From NCBI GenBank assembly GCA_000156295.1, contig DS999222.1:175235-239234 (forward strand): a DNA stretch of 64,000 bases, given 5' to 3'. The stretch is from a marine gamma proteobacterium HTCC2148. GTDB lineage: Bacteria; Pseudomonadota; Gammaproteobacteria; Pseudomonadales; Halieaceae. Below, piece by piece: positions 16,912 through 26,054 of the stretch (within the stretch, counting starts at the first letter, position 1; each line of letters begins with the position of its first letter). The translations under genes and the position numbers were made by a program. Below the pieces are notes generated by a model. It was given only the letters and a program-made list of their open reading frames with translations. It made no database searches and was not told the origin of the DNA.

Positions 16912-19900
16912 GACGCCTACGCAAACCAAACATACCAAGCAGACTAACCATTCCAGACATCAAAACCGTCACTAACCAGGGCATTACCGGTACCGGTGTT
17001 GGCACTGATGGTACAAATCGAGCTATGTACGCCGGGTCAGATATATTGGCGTCTTCACCATTACAATCTTCCGGGCCATTTTCGTTAAGCTCGAACAAGA
17101 ACTGAACGCGACTATCACCGAAAGCATCGGGTGAATCGTCGAGCACAAGAAGCGCCGGCTCCTCTCCATCTTCCAAGAGGTTGCATTGTTGCTTAATAAG
17201 GGCGAGCCCACTGAAGGATGCGGGTGTAATCAGCTCTAAATTCACCTTGCCAGGGTCGCCTGACCCAGGGACAACCGTAAAGCTAACGCCAGTGAGAGTT
17301 ACATATGCTCCGCCCTCTACCTGAATAGGTTCGGCCATGGCGGGAAGTGTAGAGATGCCAGTGAGGGAATAGCTGTTGGAACCAGCAGGGTTGCCTTCGT
17401 CATCAACCACCGCCAAGGTGTATTGACTGGTGTCGGAACTAAAGCTCGCCACACTGTTCTGGTCAACGTCAGGGATACCGTCGCTATTGCCATCGTTCGG
17501 TGCAATGATATACGCGTTCAGGGGCGAGCTATATTGCTGTCTTCTGAGAAAGATCTCCGGGTCTGTAGCGGGAGCCGCAAGCTCCGCGTCATCTACAAGC
17601 CCATCACCATCGCGCTCAGCTGACCATTCGTAAGCACCTATATCACTGCAGGGATCGCGTGGGTAGCCGCGTTGATCAGGAAAATCAGTCACTTCTGTTG
17701 CGCACACCAAGTTGGTCTCGGTGGGTATTTCTGGATCTATAGCGCCACTGCCCTCTAGCAGAGCTATAGTTTTCACAGCGGCGAAAAAGCCATATTTAGG
17801 ATCGTCATCGTCAAGGAGCGCGGACCCATTGAACTGCAAAGGCCCCAGGTTTTCAGGATCAGCCAGCTCGCTCGGCAGGAATCCGCTATCAGACGGCACG
17901 CCACCGTGGAAAACAGCGGACCCATTGCCAACAATTTCACCGTAGCCGACGTAGAGGTCATCAACGCCCTGCGCTTCATTGCCCGAGATCAGCGTGTTTA
18001 TGATGTTCAGGTATTTAGCATCGAGGAAGACTTGCCCCCCATTTGCGACACCATTGACACTGGATGTATTGCCGACTACCGTCGTATCAAGCACGCCCAG
18101 CGCTGACTGGCCCTCATCATCCTCAGACGGCTCACGAGCCTCTAAAAACAATCCCGCACCAGTCGGGACATCGCCTTCCGCTGTAGCTATAAACAACTGA
18201 TTACTCGCAATAGTTGACGCCACCACCGTGGTTACCGTGGTTACCGAGGTTTCTCCTTCTGCGTATTTGGGGGCAATGTTGTCGGCGAAAATGCCGCCGC
18301 CTGCAGCTTCGGATGAGTATTCAGCCCCAACTGAAATATCGATCATATTGCCTGACACAGTCGAGCCTATGACCCGAAGGTTGGACTCAGCGTATTCGCT
18401 GCCCTTGGAGCTAGGCTGTGTGCTTAGACCAATTCCGCCACCTAACGCTAAAGAGTCAGTAGCCCCACTAATAGTGATTGAATTATCAGAAATATTGCTC
18501 CCTTCAGAGTAGAGGGATGCGCTACCCTCCCCGTATTTTATGCGTTGCCCGACGCCTCCACCGACCGCCTGAATCAAGCCGCCAGCGCTTTTGTTCGCCG
18601 AAATCTCATTTCCGGTGATGGAGGCCCCGATTACCCCGGCTCCAGCGTACTTCCCAGCAGCCCAGATGCCGCCTCCAGTGAGGAACTGCTCACCGCCGGA
18701 GGTGTTCGTTAGTTCCACTGAGTTGTTGGTAACGCCACCAGGGTCTGTCAGCACTGCAACAGGAATGGCGAAACCATATTGTTCGCTCGTGACGTCCACA
18801 GGATCGACAGCCAACTCAAATTCGGGTTTCTTACCGATAATCACGGCAAAGCCCGTGCTCACTCCGCCGCCACCAACGCCGGCGTCGGTTATGGACGACA
18901 CTGAAACTGTATTACCGCTAGTGCCAGATGCATAGCCGTAATATCTTCCATATTTAAGGCCTGCGATCCGACTAGGAGCGTCAGCATCAAATATTAAATT
19001 GCCTACTGCCAGACCACCACCAGCTGCGTGTGTATAAGCCTCCGAGTAGTCGTTGGTTCCGCCGCTAACAACAACGGTATTTCCTGATACGGTGGACGCG
19101 AGAGACAGCAACAGTGACTCACTGTAATTGGTGCCGACAACGGCAACTCCACCGCCTACCGCAATCTGTGCATTGTTTCCACCTTCGGCATAATCTGACA
19201 TGGAGAGCTCAACGGTATTTCCACTGACCTCGCTCGAACTCAACGAGCTAAAAACACCAGATTCTGAATAGCCTTCTCCTCCTCCTAAAGAATCGAGCCA
19301 TCCTGCCGATAAATTTCTTAGCACGTCGCTTTCAGAGGCAGCCAGACCGCCGCCCATGGCCAGTGCCCGCCTAGCCCCGCTTCCAGTAAGCGATACCGTG
19401 TTATCTCGAACCTCAACATATTTAGATTCGGTGAATGTGCTTGTGTCATCCATGGCCGAATCTATGCCCGCAAAAACTCCACCCCCGGCACTGACAACAT
19501 ACTTAGGCGCGAGAAGTTCACTGTTGTTGGTAAAGGTTACGGTGGCCGCGTTATCTGCTATCACCGCCTGCCAGAGGGACAGTCCTCCGGAGCCCTCCCC
19601 ATATTTGCTGCCAGCCGAAATCGAGTTATCGCGAGCAACACCATCCCCAAAACTGGCTATGCCACCACCCAGGGCAGCAACACCGGCATCTTCACTGGGG
19701 CCATATTCGAGTTCGCTGATATCCAGATCAACAAGCGCGCTGTTCCCCGTAATCTTACTTGCTATGATGTTCATCCCGGCGGGGTGATTGCCGGCTAAAG
19801 CCGCAGCGGACTCATTGAATCCCGCTGACACCGCTGTAAAAATTGCTTCTGCGCCCGTTCCTGTAAGGCAATCGTCAGGTGGTGTATTGCCCGGGAATTC

Positions 19901-20560
19901 AAAGTCTGCAGCGAAAGAGGGTTTAACCAGGGTTGAGCCATTAACGGCAGCACCGCCACCCACGGCAGAGGCACTCTCAAAAACGCTAAAGCCATCAACG
20001 TCAAAGACGTGAGTAACCGTGTTATCAATTAGCTCAGAGCCTTGGAGACAGAGTTCCCCCGCTACATAAATGCCGCCCCCGGCGCCCACGGCTGAGTTTT
20101 CACTGATTACGCTCTTATCAAGCACAAGGATGTGGTTATTGGCATTAATTGCCCCGCCAGACCCATTGCTGGCGGCGCCTGACAATTCTAGGCCGCTGAT
20201 GATGATAGGGTGGGACTCGTCAGGGTCTGAACTTGAGTTGTCGAAGGAGAAGAGCCCGAAGCCTTCGGAAGCAGCATTGATGACCACCTGGGGCCGGCCA
20301 TCAGCCGCCACCGGAGCTTGAATAATGACGGGCTTGTTTGCAACGGTAATGGTTCCGCTGAGTGAGATCTCCGGGCAATTGGCAACATCAATAACAACGG
20401 TTTCCCCAAGCACAGAGTCCACGTCGTTCAACGCTTGTTGCAAATTAACTGCGCAATCGCTTGCGCCGGTGCCAGTGACCCCAACAGCCAGCGACTCAGC
20501 CGCGAGAGATAAGGAGACGTTAGCAACTGCTAGCGATAGGAGTCGTTTTTTTATAATCAT
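16895..20560 (-). CDS. giant secreted beta-helix protein with VPxxxW-type C-terminal sorting signal
   Basis: 1221 residues: signal peptide (MIIKKRLLSLAVANVSLSLA), an N-terminal right-handed beta-helix cap, then many rungs with GGG(I/V/L)xA and VSGNTVxVS elements. These belong to the polymorphic outer-membrane/pectate-lyase-like repeat class. Next come a choice-of-anchor-like segment (DQRGYPRDPCSDIGAYEW), a DGDG calcium-like linker and a C-terminal tripartite tail: VPTPVPVMPW, a hydrophobic helix, then LRRRRDRDR. That tail is the PEP-CTERM/IPTL-CTERM type recognised by exosortase-like or related systems; none is in the window. About 20 loops carry a (K/D/E/N)Y(A/G/S)E-type motif. Likely an outer-surface adhesin or matrix protein. 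A CRP-like site lies upstream. Confidence 0.88.
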   Translation of the reverse strand: MIIKKRLLSLAVANVSLSLAAESLAVGVTGTGASDCAVNLQQALNDVDSVLGETVVIDVANCPEISLSGTITVANKPVIIQAPVAADGRPQVVINAASEGFGLFSFDNSSSDPDESHPIIISGLELSGAASNGSGGAINANNHILVLDKSVISENSAVGAGGGIYVAGELCLQGSELIDNTVTHVFDVDGFSVFESASAVGGGAAVNGSTLVKPSFAADFEFPGNTPPDDCLTGTGAEAIFTAVSAGFNESAAALAGNHPAGMNIIASKITGNSALVDLDISELEYGPSEDAGVAALGGGIASFGDGVARDNSISAGSKYGEGSGGLSLWQAVIADNAATVTFTNNSELLAPKYVVSAGGGVFAGIDSAMDDTSTFTESKYVEVRDNTVSLTGSGARRALAMGGGLAASESDVLRNLSAGWLDSLGGGEGYSESGVFSSLSSSEVSGNTVELSMSDYAEGGNNAQIAVGGGVAVVGTNYSESLLLSLASTVSGNTVVVSGGTNDYSEAYTHAAGGGLAVGNLIFDADAPSRIAGLKYGRYYGYASGTSGNTVSVSSITDAGVGGGGVSTGFAVIIGKKPEFELAVDPVDVTSEQYGFAIPVAVLTDPGGVTNNSVELTNTSGGEQFLTGGGIWAAGKYAGAGVIGASITGNEISANKSAGGLIQAVGGGVGQRIKYGEGSASLYSEGSNISDNSITISGATDSLALGGGIGLSTQPSSKGSEYAESNLRVIGSTVSGNMIDISVGAEYSSEAAGGGIFADNIAPKYAEGETSVTTVTTVVASTIASNQLFIATAEGDVPTGAGLFLEAREPSEDDEGQSALGVLDTTVVGNTSSVNGVANGGQVFLDAKYLNIINTLISGNEAQGVDDLYVGYGEIVGNGSAVFHGGVPSDSGFLPSELADPENLGPLQFNGSALLDDDDPKYGFFAAVKTIALLEGSGAIDPEIPTETNLVCATEVTDFPDQRGYPRDPCSDIGAYEWSAERDGDGLVDDAELAAPATDPEIFLRRQQYSSPLNAYIIAPNDGNSDGIPDVDQNSVASFSSDTSQYTLAVVDDEGNPAGSNSYSLTGISTLPAMAEPIQVEGGAYVTLTGVSFTVVPGSGDPGKVNLELITPASFSGLALIKQQCNLLEDGEEPALLVLDDSPDAFGDSRVQFLFELNENGPEDCNGEDANISDPAYIARFVPSVPTPVPVMPWLVTVLMSGMVSLLGMFGLRRRRDRDR

Positions 20561-20695
20561 GACCAGTCCCAGATGTTAAATTTCCCAACCGTGGTTAGCC
20601 GCGACTTACTCCGTTAAGCCTTAATACGCCAAAATACCTTAAATTCAAGATAGTTACCATGGCATTTCCTGCTGTTGCCGCTTCCCTATGAGGTC

Positions 20696-20717
20696 AAGTG
20701 TGATGTGCATCACACTT
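20696..20717. promoter_or_regulatory. CRP/Vfr-type operator
   Basis: A 22-bp palindrome with TGTGA-N6-TCACA core and matching flanks (AAG...CTT); only the two central bases break full symmetry. This agrees with the CRP consensus and is close to the best possible match. It lies between the divergent beta-helix gene (ATG at 20560) and the gene at 20829, about 112-136 bases from each start, so it could activate either or both. Confidence 0.75.
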
Positions 20718-20828
20718 TGCGTCAACGCAATGGGAGATTGCATCGCAGTGGAGACCGCCACTGTGGTAACGTTAAAGGAGCAAAAAAGCAGCCTGCACCG
20801 ATGAGTAAAAGGGTGGTATTGTTGAGTT

Positions 20829-21500
20829 ATGAAACCCCTGTCGACAAAATTATTGTTCGTTCTTCCCCTTGCCGTAGTGGCATGTATCGCAGCGTACCAG
20901 TCATTTGGGCCAGTGGGCACAGAATTGGTCCACGAGGTGCTGCCGCAAGAAATGCCAAAGCCGCAGAACTATTCTGTGGTAAAAAACACAGGTTATAAAG
21001 CGGCAGGCCTTGCTGGCGGTAACGGAGGCTCGGAGGCTATTAAGCAGAGCGCAGAAACAGATCATGCAGTGTCGACTTGGGATTCTGTTAGTGTCGACCC
21101 GACAACGATGGCCGAATGGCGAGAAAAGGCAGAAGCCAAGCGAGCGCTAAGAATACAGAGTAGAGAGCAACGAGTTAGAAACCCGGAGCAAATGGCAGAG
21201 AGAGCAAGCCGTTCCCTCGCTCGTCGTCTAAGGCTCACAGACGATCAACGCAATCAGGTATCTCAGATCTACCAGCAATATGCTAAGCAACTTTCTGCAC
21301 TGGAAAACTTTGACGGCACATCATCAGAGCTTGCCCAGGCGCGCAGTCGTATTGAAGGCGAGCGAATACAGGAGTTGATGCCGATCTGGAGCGCAAGCCC
21401 TGCGCTGCAAACCGCAAGAGCGCAATTTATGGAGGCAGGACGCCTCGCAGGCGCTACGCTCATTACCCCAGCTCAGGAACGCAAACTAGAGTCGCAATGA
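20829..21500 (+). CDS. exported helical protein, Spy/LTxxQ-like
   Basis: 223 residues with an N-terminal signal or anchor (KLLFVLPLAVVACIAAYQSF), a low-complexity linker, then a charged helical region from about residue 95. RRLRLTDDQRNQVSQIYQQYAKQL recalls the LTxxQ motif of periplasmic Spy/CpxP-like proteins, with a second ITPAQERKLE near the C-terminus. Likely periplasmic. The link to Spy is pattern-based only. It is divergent from the giant beta-helix gene and shares the CRP-like site with it, so it could belong to the same surface programme. Confidence 0.65.
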   Translation: MKPLSTKLLFVLPLAVVACIAAYQSFGPVGTELVHEVLPQEMPKPQNYSVVKNTGYKAAGLAGGNGGSEAIKQSAETDHAVSTWDSVSVDPTTMAEWREKAEAKRALRIQSREQRVRNPEQMAERASRSLARRLRLTDDQRNQVSQIYQQYAKQLSALENFDGTSSELAQARSRIEGERIQELMPIWSASPALQTARAQFMEAGRLAGATLITPAQERKLESQ

Positions 21501-21930
21501 TGGTGTTTTTGATCACGCGATAGGCCGTCTTTGGCCCGGGACTGCCTTCATCGGGAATTTGGAGGCCTGCTGTTTGTACGCCTTTAAATTTACCGACCTA
21601 CCACCAAGTGATAGCGTTATCACGCCAGTGAACTTACTCATCTTGGCGTTGCTAGTACGCTGAGCATGCCCTGAATGACGGTCCCCTTTTGAACAGCTTA
21701 AACATCGACGCGCGGGCGCCCAGAAATCGCTGAGCCCACCTCACTGATGTGAAGCCCCTCAGCTCCTCGGTACTTTATCTCGCTAGCCGCATGCGCTATC
21801 TCGCTAGCCGCATGCGCTTGCTTAATACGATTTCGTCTAATACGGGGCATTGGGCTAGAATAATCGAAGTGTCCGCGTTTAGACTCAAAGCTGGCGGGTA
21901 GCGTAAAGCAGGTAGCCTAGAGCAAAAGAG
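21501..21930. other. intergenic region with a 21-bp tandem repeat
   Basis: 430 bases without a credible gene. A perfect 21-bp direct tandem repeat occupies 21776-21796 and 21797-21817; its core CGCTAGCCGCATGCGC contains GCATGC. A hairpin GTGATA-gcgt-TATCAC is at 21608-21623. The promoter of the SDR at 21931 should be at the right end. No RNA gene recognised. Confidence 0.55.
21776..21817. repeat. perfect tandem duplication of 21 bp
   Basis: Two adjacent identical 21-base units, each beginning TATCTCGCTAGC and ending CATGCGC, with no spacer. The unit contains the palindromes GCTAGC and GCATGC. It may be a recent slippage product or a doubled protein-binding site. It lies about 115 bases before the SDR start. 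Confidence 0.85.
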
Positions 21931-22737
21931 ATGAATCTTATGAGCCAGTTATTAGAGGGCAGGGTGGCGTTGGTAACGGGTGCTGGTGCTGGCATTGGTC
22001 GCGCGATAGCTCGCGCATTCGTTTGCGCTGGCGCTAGCGTTGTGGTTGCTGAATATAATGAGGAAACCGGGGCACAGGTAGCGACAGAACTTGCAGAACT
22101 CGGAGGCGAGGGGCTGTTCATCCGCACTGACATCATGGATGTCGCAAGCGTTACTGCGGCCGTTGAGGAGACCATCTCTCGTTGGGGTACCATCGATATT
22201 CTGGTAAATAACGCTTATCCAACCATGACTCATCGCCCAGCGGGCATTGAAGCTATTGACCAGCAACGGTTGCGTGACAGCATGACCGCAGGATTTTTTG
22301 CTGCGACTGCCGCAATGCAGGCGGCTTTCCCCTCCATGAAGAGTCGCAGTTATGGTCGGGTCATTAATATTTGTTCTTTAAACGGTGTAAATGCCCACAA
22401 ATTCACTGCCGACTACAATGCGGCCAAAGAGGCTCTAAGGGCCTATACCCGAACAGCCGCAGTGGAGTGGGCTCCGCACGGCATTACTGCAAACATAATT
22501 TGCCCCGGGGCAGCCACGACACCTTTTAAGGCACTGGCAGAGTTTATGCCTGGTATGGCCGATGAGATTAAAAAAACGAATCCCATGGGATATATGGGAG
22601 ACGCGGAGCGGGATATTGCGCCGGTTGCAGTATTTTTGGCCTCAGATATGTCTGTCTACATGACGGGCAATACACTTTTTGTAGATGGTGGCGGTCATAT
22701 AAACGGCGTACCGTGGGCACCTGAAATAGACGTTTAG
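21931..22737 (+). CDS. SDR-family oxidoreductase
   Basis: 268-residue classical short-chain dehydrogenase. The cofactor motif TGAGAGIG is near residue 17, the NNA motif reads VNNAY, the catalytic Ser is in ICSLNG and YNAAK carries Tyr and Lys. The C-terminal FVDGGGH is typical of this family. NAD(P)-dependent oxidation or reduction of an alcohol/ketone; substrate unknown. ATG 21931 or ATG 21940 may start it. Separated by 101 bases from another SDR on the same strand. It has no local pathway partner apart from the neighbouring SDRs. Confidence 0.88.
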   Translation: MNLMSQLLEGRVALVTGAGAGIGRAIARAFVCAGASVVVAEYNEETGAQVATELAELGGEGLFIRTDIMDVASVTAAVEETISRWGTIDILVNNAYPTMTHRPAGIEAIDQQRLRDSMTAGFFAATAAMQAAFPSMKSRSYGRVINICSLNGVNAHKFTADYNAAKEALRAYTRTAAVEWAPHGITANIICPGAATTPFKALAEFMPGMADEIKKTNPMGYMGDAERDIAPVAVFLASDMSVYMTGNTLFVDGGGHINGVPWAPEIDV

Positions 22738-22838
22738 GCGCTTTAAAACGACTGCTCAAAACCTGTCAACAGCCAGTCTATACTGTCCTAAAGAAGATCA
22801 TAGGCACAACTCCCGAAATACAAAAATGCGAGAACCCA

Positions 22839-23669
22839 ATGAGTACATCGAACTTCAAGGATAAAACCGTCATTATCACTGGCGCCTCGGCAGGCGTGGG
22901 TGCCGCTTGCGCAGAATTGTTTGCCAACCTGGGGGCCAGACTGGTGCTGTCTGCCAGGGGCGAGGAAGCACTGAACGTTTTTGCCGATACGCTGCGCGAT
23001 AAAACCAGTGTGCTCGCTATCCCCATGGACGTCGCAGACGAGGCCGGATGCCAGGCACTGATTGAGCAAGCTGCAACCGAATACGGTGCTATTCATGTGC
23101 TGGTGAATAACGCGGGTGCCCACCATCGCGGTGCTGTAGAAACACAAACACCTGCAAATATGGCCCAGATGGTGGACGTTAATTTACGGGCACCGATCTA
23201 CCTCACAGCGCTCGCTCTCCCGCACATTCGAAACGCGGGCGGTGGTGCAGTGGTCATGGTGGGTTCTCTAGCGGGTCGCACGCCAATGCAGGGCGCAGCG
23301 ACTTATGCATCTACAAAAGCGGGTCTGAAAGCCTTTACGCACTCACTTGCAGACGAGCTCATGGACAGCGGTATAAATATTGGCGTGGTATCCCCCGGCC
23401 CAATCGACACCGCATTCATCATGGACAGTATCGACGAAGTAGAAGATATCGTTTACTCGCAGCCGATGAGTACCGCGGGAGAAGTGGCCGAGGCAGTAAT
23501 GGCGGTGGCCAACGGTGAAAGCGTAGAAATTTGCTTGCCTACCATGAGCGGTCGCTTAACCAATCTGAGCTACCTCTTTCCATGGCTGCGTAGAAAGTTG
23601 CGTCCGTCGCTTTACAAAAAGGGCGCTAAAAATAAGGAAAAATACCGCGACCGGCCGACCGTTTCCTGA
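22839..23669 (+). CDS. SDR-family oxidoreductase (membrane-tail type)
   Basis: 276-residue short-chain dehydrogenase. TGASAGVG near residue 13, VNNAGA, the catalytic Ser in VGSLAGR and YASTKAG. The C-terminus is basic with a short hydrophobic patch (LSYLFPWLRRKLRPSLYKKGAKNKEKYRDRP), as in SDRs that act on lipophilic substrates near membranes. NAD(P)-dependent; substrate unknown. It follows the SDR at 21931 on the same strand and may be cotranscribed with it. Confidence 0.87.
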   Translation: MSTSNFKDKTVIITGASAGVGAACAELFANLGARLVLSARGEEALNVFADTLRDKTSVLAIPMDVADEAGCQALIEQAATEYGAIHVLVNNAGAHHRGAVETQTPANMAQMVDVNLRAPIYLTALALPHIRNAGGGAVVMVGSLAGRTPMQGAATYASTKAGLKAFTHSLADELMDSGINIGVVSPGPIDTAFIMDSIDEVEDIVYSQPMSTAGEVAEAVMAVANGESVEICLPTMSGRLTNLSYLFPWLRRKLRPSLYKKGAKNKEKYRDRPTVS

Positions 23670-23796
23670 GCAGCAGGCTCGCCGATCGACGTTTCCGAGC
23701 GAATCTTTTTTCAGAACCGCATTAGGCTATGGAAGCTGATCCTGCCCTCTTACCCGAATTAACCCACGCGGCTTTGAATTACTTCGGTACGAGATG

Positions 23797-24090
23797 CTAC
23801 GAATTGTCTTTTCGTAGCTTCAGCAACCAAGAGCTATTGTTTTTTTCGGCGTCGTAGAATATTGCGACAGTGAAGAAAAACATCAGAATTAAAACAATAT
23901 GTGCTGCCACACTGAGCCCGAAGTAAGTGATGCTTCCCAGATAAACGGCGAAGGCACCGCTCCACATAAAGGCAAGAATAGTCATGATAAACATTCTGCT
24001 GGTGGGGTCAGGGATGTGCCTCAATGGGTTTTTACTGGAATCGAAAATGTATTGATAGGCGTCGTAAATCCATAGGCCAACTTTTTTCAT
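23797..24090 (-). CDS. small inner-membrane protein
   Basis: 97 residues with two hydrophobic helices (about 33-55 and 59-80) and a charged C-terminus (EKNNSSWLLKLRKDNS). The N-terminus has an amphipathic stretch with aromatic residues (LWIYDAYQYIFDSSKNPL). No family recognised. An AGGTGA ribosome site precedes the ATG at 24090. It is a lone minus-strand gene between SDR genes. Function unknown. Confidence 0.6.
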   Translation of the reverse strand: MKKVGLWIYDAYQYIFDSSKNPLRHIPDPTSRMFIMTILAFMWSGAFAVYLGSITYFGLSVAAHIVLILMFFFTVAIFYDAEKNNSSWLLKLRKDNS

Positions 24091-24365
24091 GTCATCACCT
24101 TTTGTTTTATAAATATATTAAAAGATACGGATCAGCTATGTGCTTGGATTCAAAAGCAGCCTACATTTGTCTATTTTTAGACAAGAGCTTCATGGCTGCG
24201 ATGCGGGGATCCCGGAAACCTAGCCCTTCAGGGGCCAACCTGGCTTAAAACGTCGGCTTTCGCCCATGAATGCACATCGTCTAGTTATCTTTATTGAGGC
24301 CTTTTTCGACTCAATCCTGATATCGGTATATCCTTGTCATAGGTCTAACAATAAAGAAATAAACC

Positions 24366-25118
24366 ATGAACCAAGAGAGTAAAGTCGCGCTTGTCACCGG
24401 TGCTGCCTCAGGATTAGGCGAAGCCATTGCACAGCGATTGGCAGCCGATGGCATGGCCGTGGTAGTGGCCGATATCGATATGGCCAATGCCGGGCGAGTT
24501 GCTAAGGCGCTCACTGCGAGTTCGATCTCACTGAAACTGGATGTCACTCAAGAACAAGACTGGGTCGAAGCTATAGCGGCCATTGAGCAACAATTTGGGC
24601 GCTTGGATGTACTGGTCAACAATGCGGGCATCACCACCATGGGAACGGTTGAGGACTTGACGCTGGAGGCTTTTAAACACGAATTCAGCATTGATGTCGA
24701 CGGTACGTTTCTGGGCTGTAAATACGGCATTGGGTTAATGAAAAAAAATGGTGGGGCTATTATTAATATGTCCTCGGCGGCGGGCATCAAAGCCAGTTCC
24801 TTGCTTTGCGCTTACAACGCGGCCAAAGGTGCGGTGACAATGCTGACCAAATCCGTAGCGCTACATTGTGCGGAACAAAAGAATGGCATTCGTTGCAACT
24901 CGGTTCATCCCGGCGCAATTCATACCGCCATCATTGATAAGACTCTGGCGCAGTCAGATGACCCTGACGCATTAATGGAAACCTTTGTGGCTTCGCATCC
25001 GGTCGGTCATTTAGGGAAGCCAAGTGACATTGCGTCGATTGTTTCTTACTTGGCCTCCAATGAATCAAGCTTTGCTACTGGCGCGCAATTTGTCGTTGAT
25101 GGGGGGATGACCTTGTAG
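24366..25118 (+). CDS. SDR-family oxidoreductase
   Basis: 250-residue classical SDR. TGAASGLG at about 12-19, VNNAG, the catalytic Ser in NMSSAAG, YNAAKGA, and the C-terminal FVVDGGMTL. The LDVTQEQDW and HSVHPGAIHT-type regions resemble the 3-alpha/20-beta-hydroxysteroid or cyclohexanol dehydrogenase group, but the substrate cannot be fixed. A degenerate match (12 of 18) to the operator found upstream of the Rieske and P450 genes lies at 24308-24325; this may be chance. Confidence 0.88.
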   Translation: MNQESKVALVTGAASGLGEAIAQRLAADGMAVVVADIDMANAGRVAKALTASSISLKLDVTQEQDWVEAIAAIEQQFGRLDVLVNNAGITTMGTVEDLTLEAFKHEFSIDVDGTFLGCKYGIGLMKKNGGAIINMSSAAGIKASSLLCAYNAAKGAVTMLTKSVALHCAEQKNGIRCNSVHPGAIHTAIIDKTLAQSDDPDALMETFVASHPVGHLGKPSDIASIVSYLASNESSFATGAQFVVDGGMTL

Positions 25119-26015
25119 GTTAATGAATTTTTAGCGAGTTCCAGCAGCAGTTTTTTTTGGCGTTATCGAGCGTCTCTTGTTGGCACAAAGCGGCTCCCAA
25201 AAAGCCGAGGCCGGCTGATTCCTTATGACCATCTTGAGGTTATAGCGGACATTTAGTCCACCTGGGTCAACTCAACTCCTAATACGTTCGCGTTCGCCCA
25301 ATAGCGGGCATGGGTGTGCGGCGTCAGCCATCGCAACACCGGGTGGCCTGATCTACTGCAAGACACATCTGCTACTTTTAGAAATAGGATCAAACGGCTC
25401 CTTAAGGTTTGACGACGTACAGACGATCGATCGAGGGCTTTACCGCATTTGAGGCCATCTGAAGTGCCTTGCCACGTTTGGCTGGTGTGATCAGTCCGCG
25501 CCGTCGGTGATTAGGAGCCAGGACGCTGTAGTAGCGGCTTTGCAGATTATGTAATTTCTTGTTTTTAGTGGATTTTATTATTTCTGTGGTCCAATTTGAC
25601 CCAGTAAACCTCTAGTGATCTAATGCTGAGCAATAAAAAAGTGTAGCTGAGATGCGTCGTGGGAGGTTAATTGTGAGAGTCCACAAGCTTAACCAGTTCG
25701 ATGCCTAGCAGATCAAGCACGCCGAGCCTGCATAGTGTCTGATGGTGGTTGCATGATTATTGAGAAAAAGCCAGCACACCTTGATATGCCTGTTGAGAGT
25801 ATGGTTTTGGGGCGGGAATTTAGCGAATAAATATGTTACCAAAGCTACTCATTACCGCCCTTTTATCTCGCTCTCAAGACGCTTTTGGCTTTCTTGCTTG
25901 TTCTGTGCAGCTTCGATGGTCATTTTTCTAGATCCATTAGTGGCTTCGTGTTGACTGAGATTAGTTCAATGAGGAATTGATTGAATATCCTTTAGTAGAA
26001 AACTGTATTTGTTAA
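25119..26015. other. long intergenic region, no gene recognised
   Basis: About 900 bases. The longest frame (64 codons, 25760-25954) has no family look, no ribosome site and poor composition, so I do not call it. Near 25246-25254 GCGGACATT and near 25293-25300 TTCGCCCA occur, parts of a degenerate element also seen at 34245-34323 and 24257. The stretch looks like decayed DNA between core metabolic genes and the fimbrial locus. Confidence 0.55.
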
Positions 26016-26054
26016 TGGAAGGAACAAACCATAAAAACTAAATTCAACCAACGA

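Noticed and set aside
24308-24325. Partial match (12 of 18) to the Rieske/P450 operator upstream of the SDR at 24366
   Set aside because: The right arm is broken, so it may be chance; noted only as a weak candidate.
25760-25954. 64-codon plus-strand frame in the large intergenic region
   Set aside because: No ribosome site, no recognisable product and surroundings that look decayed.
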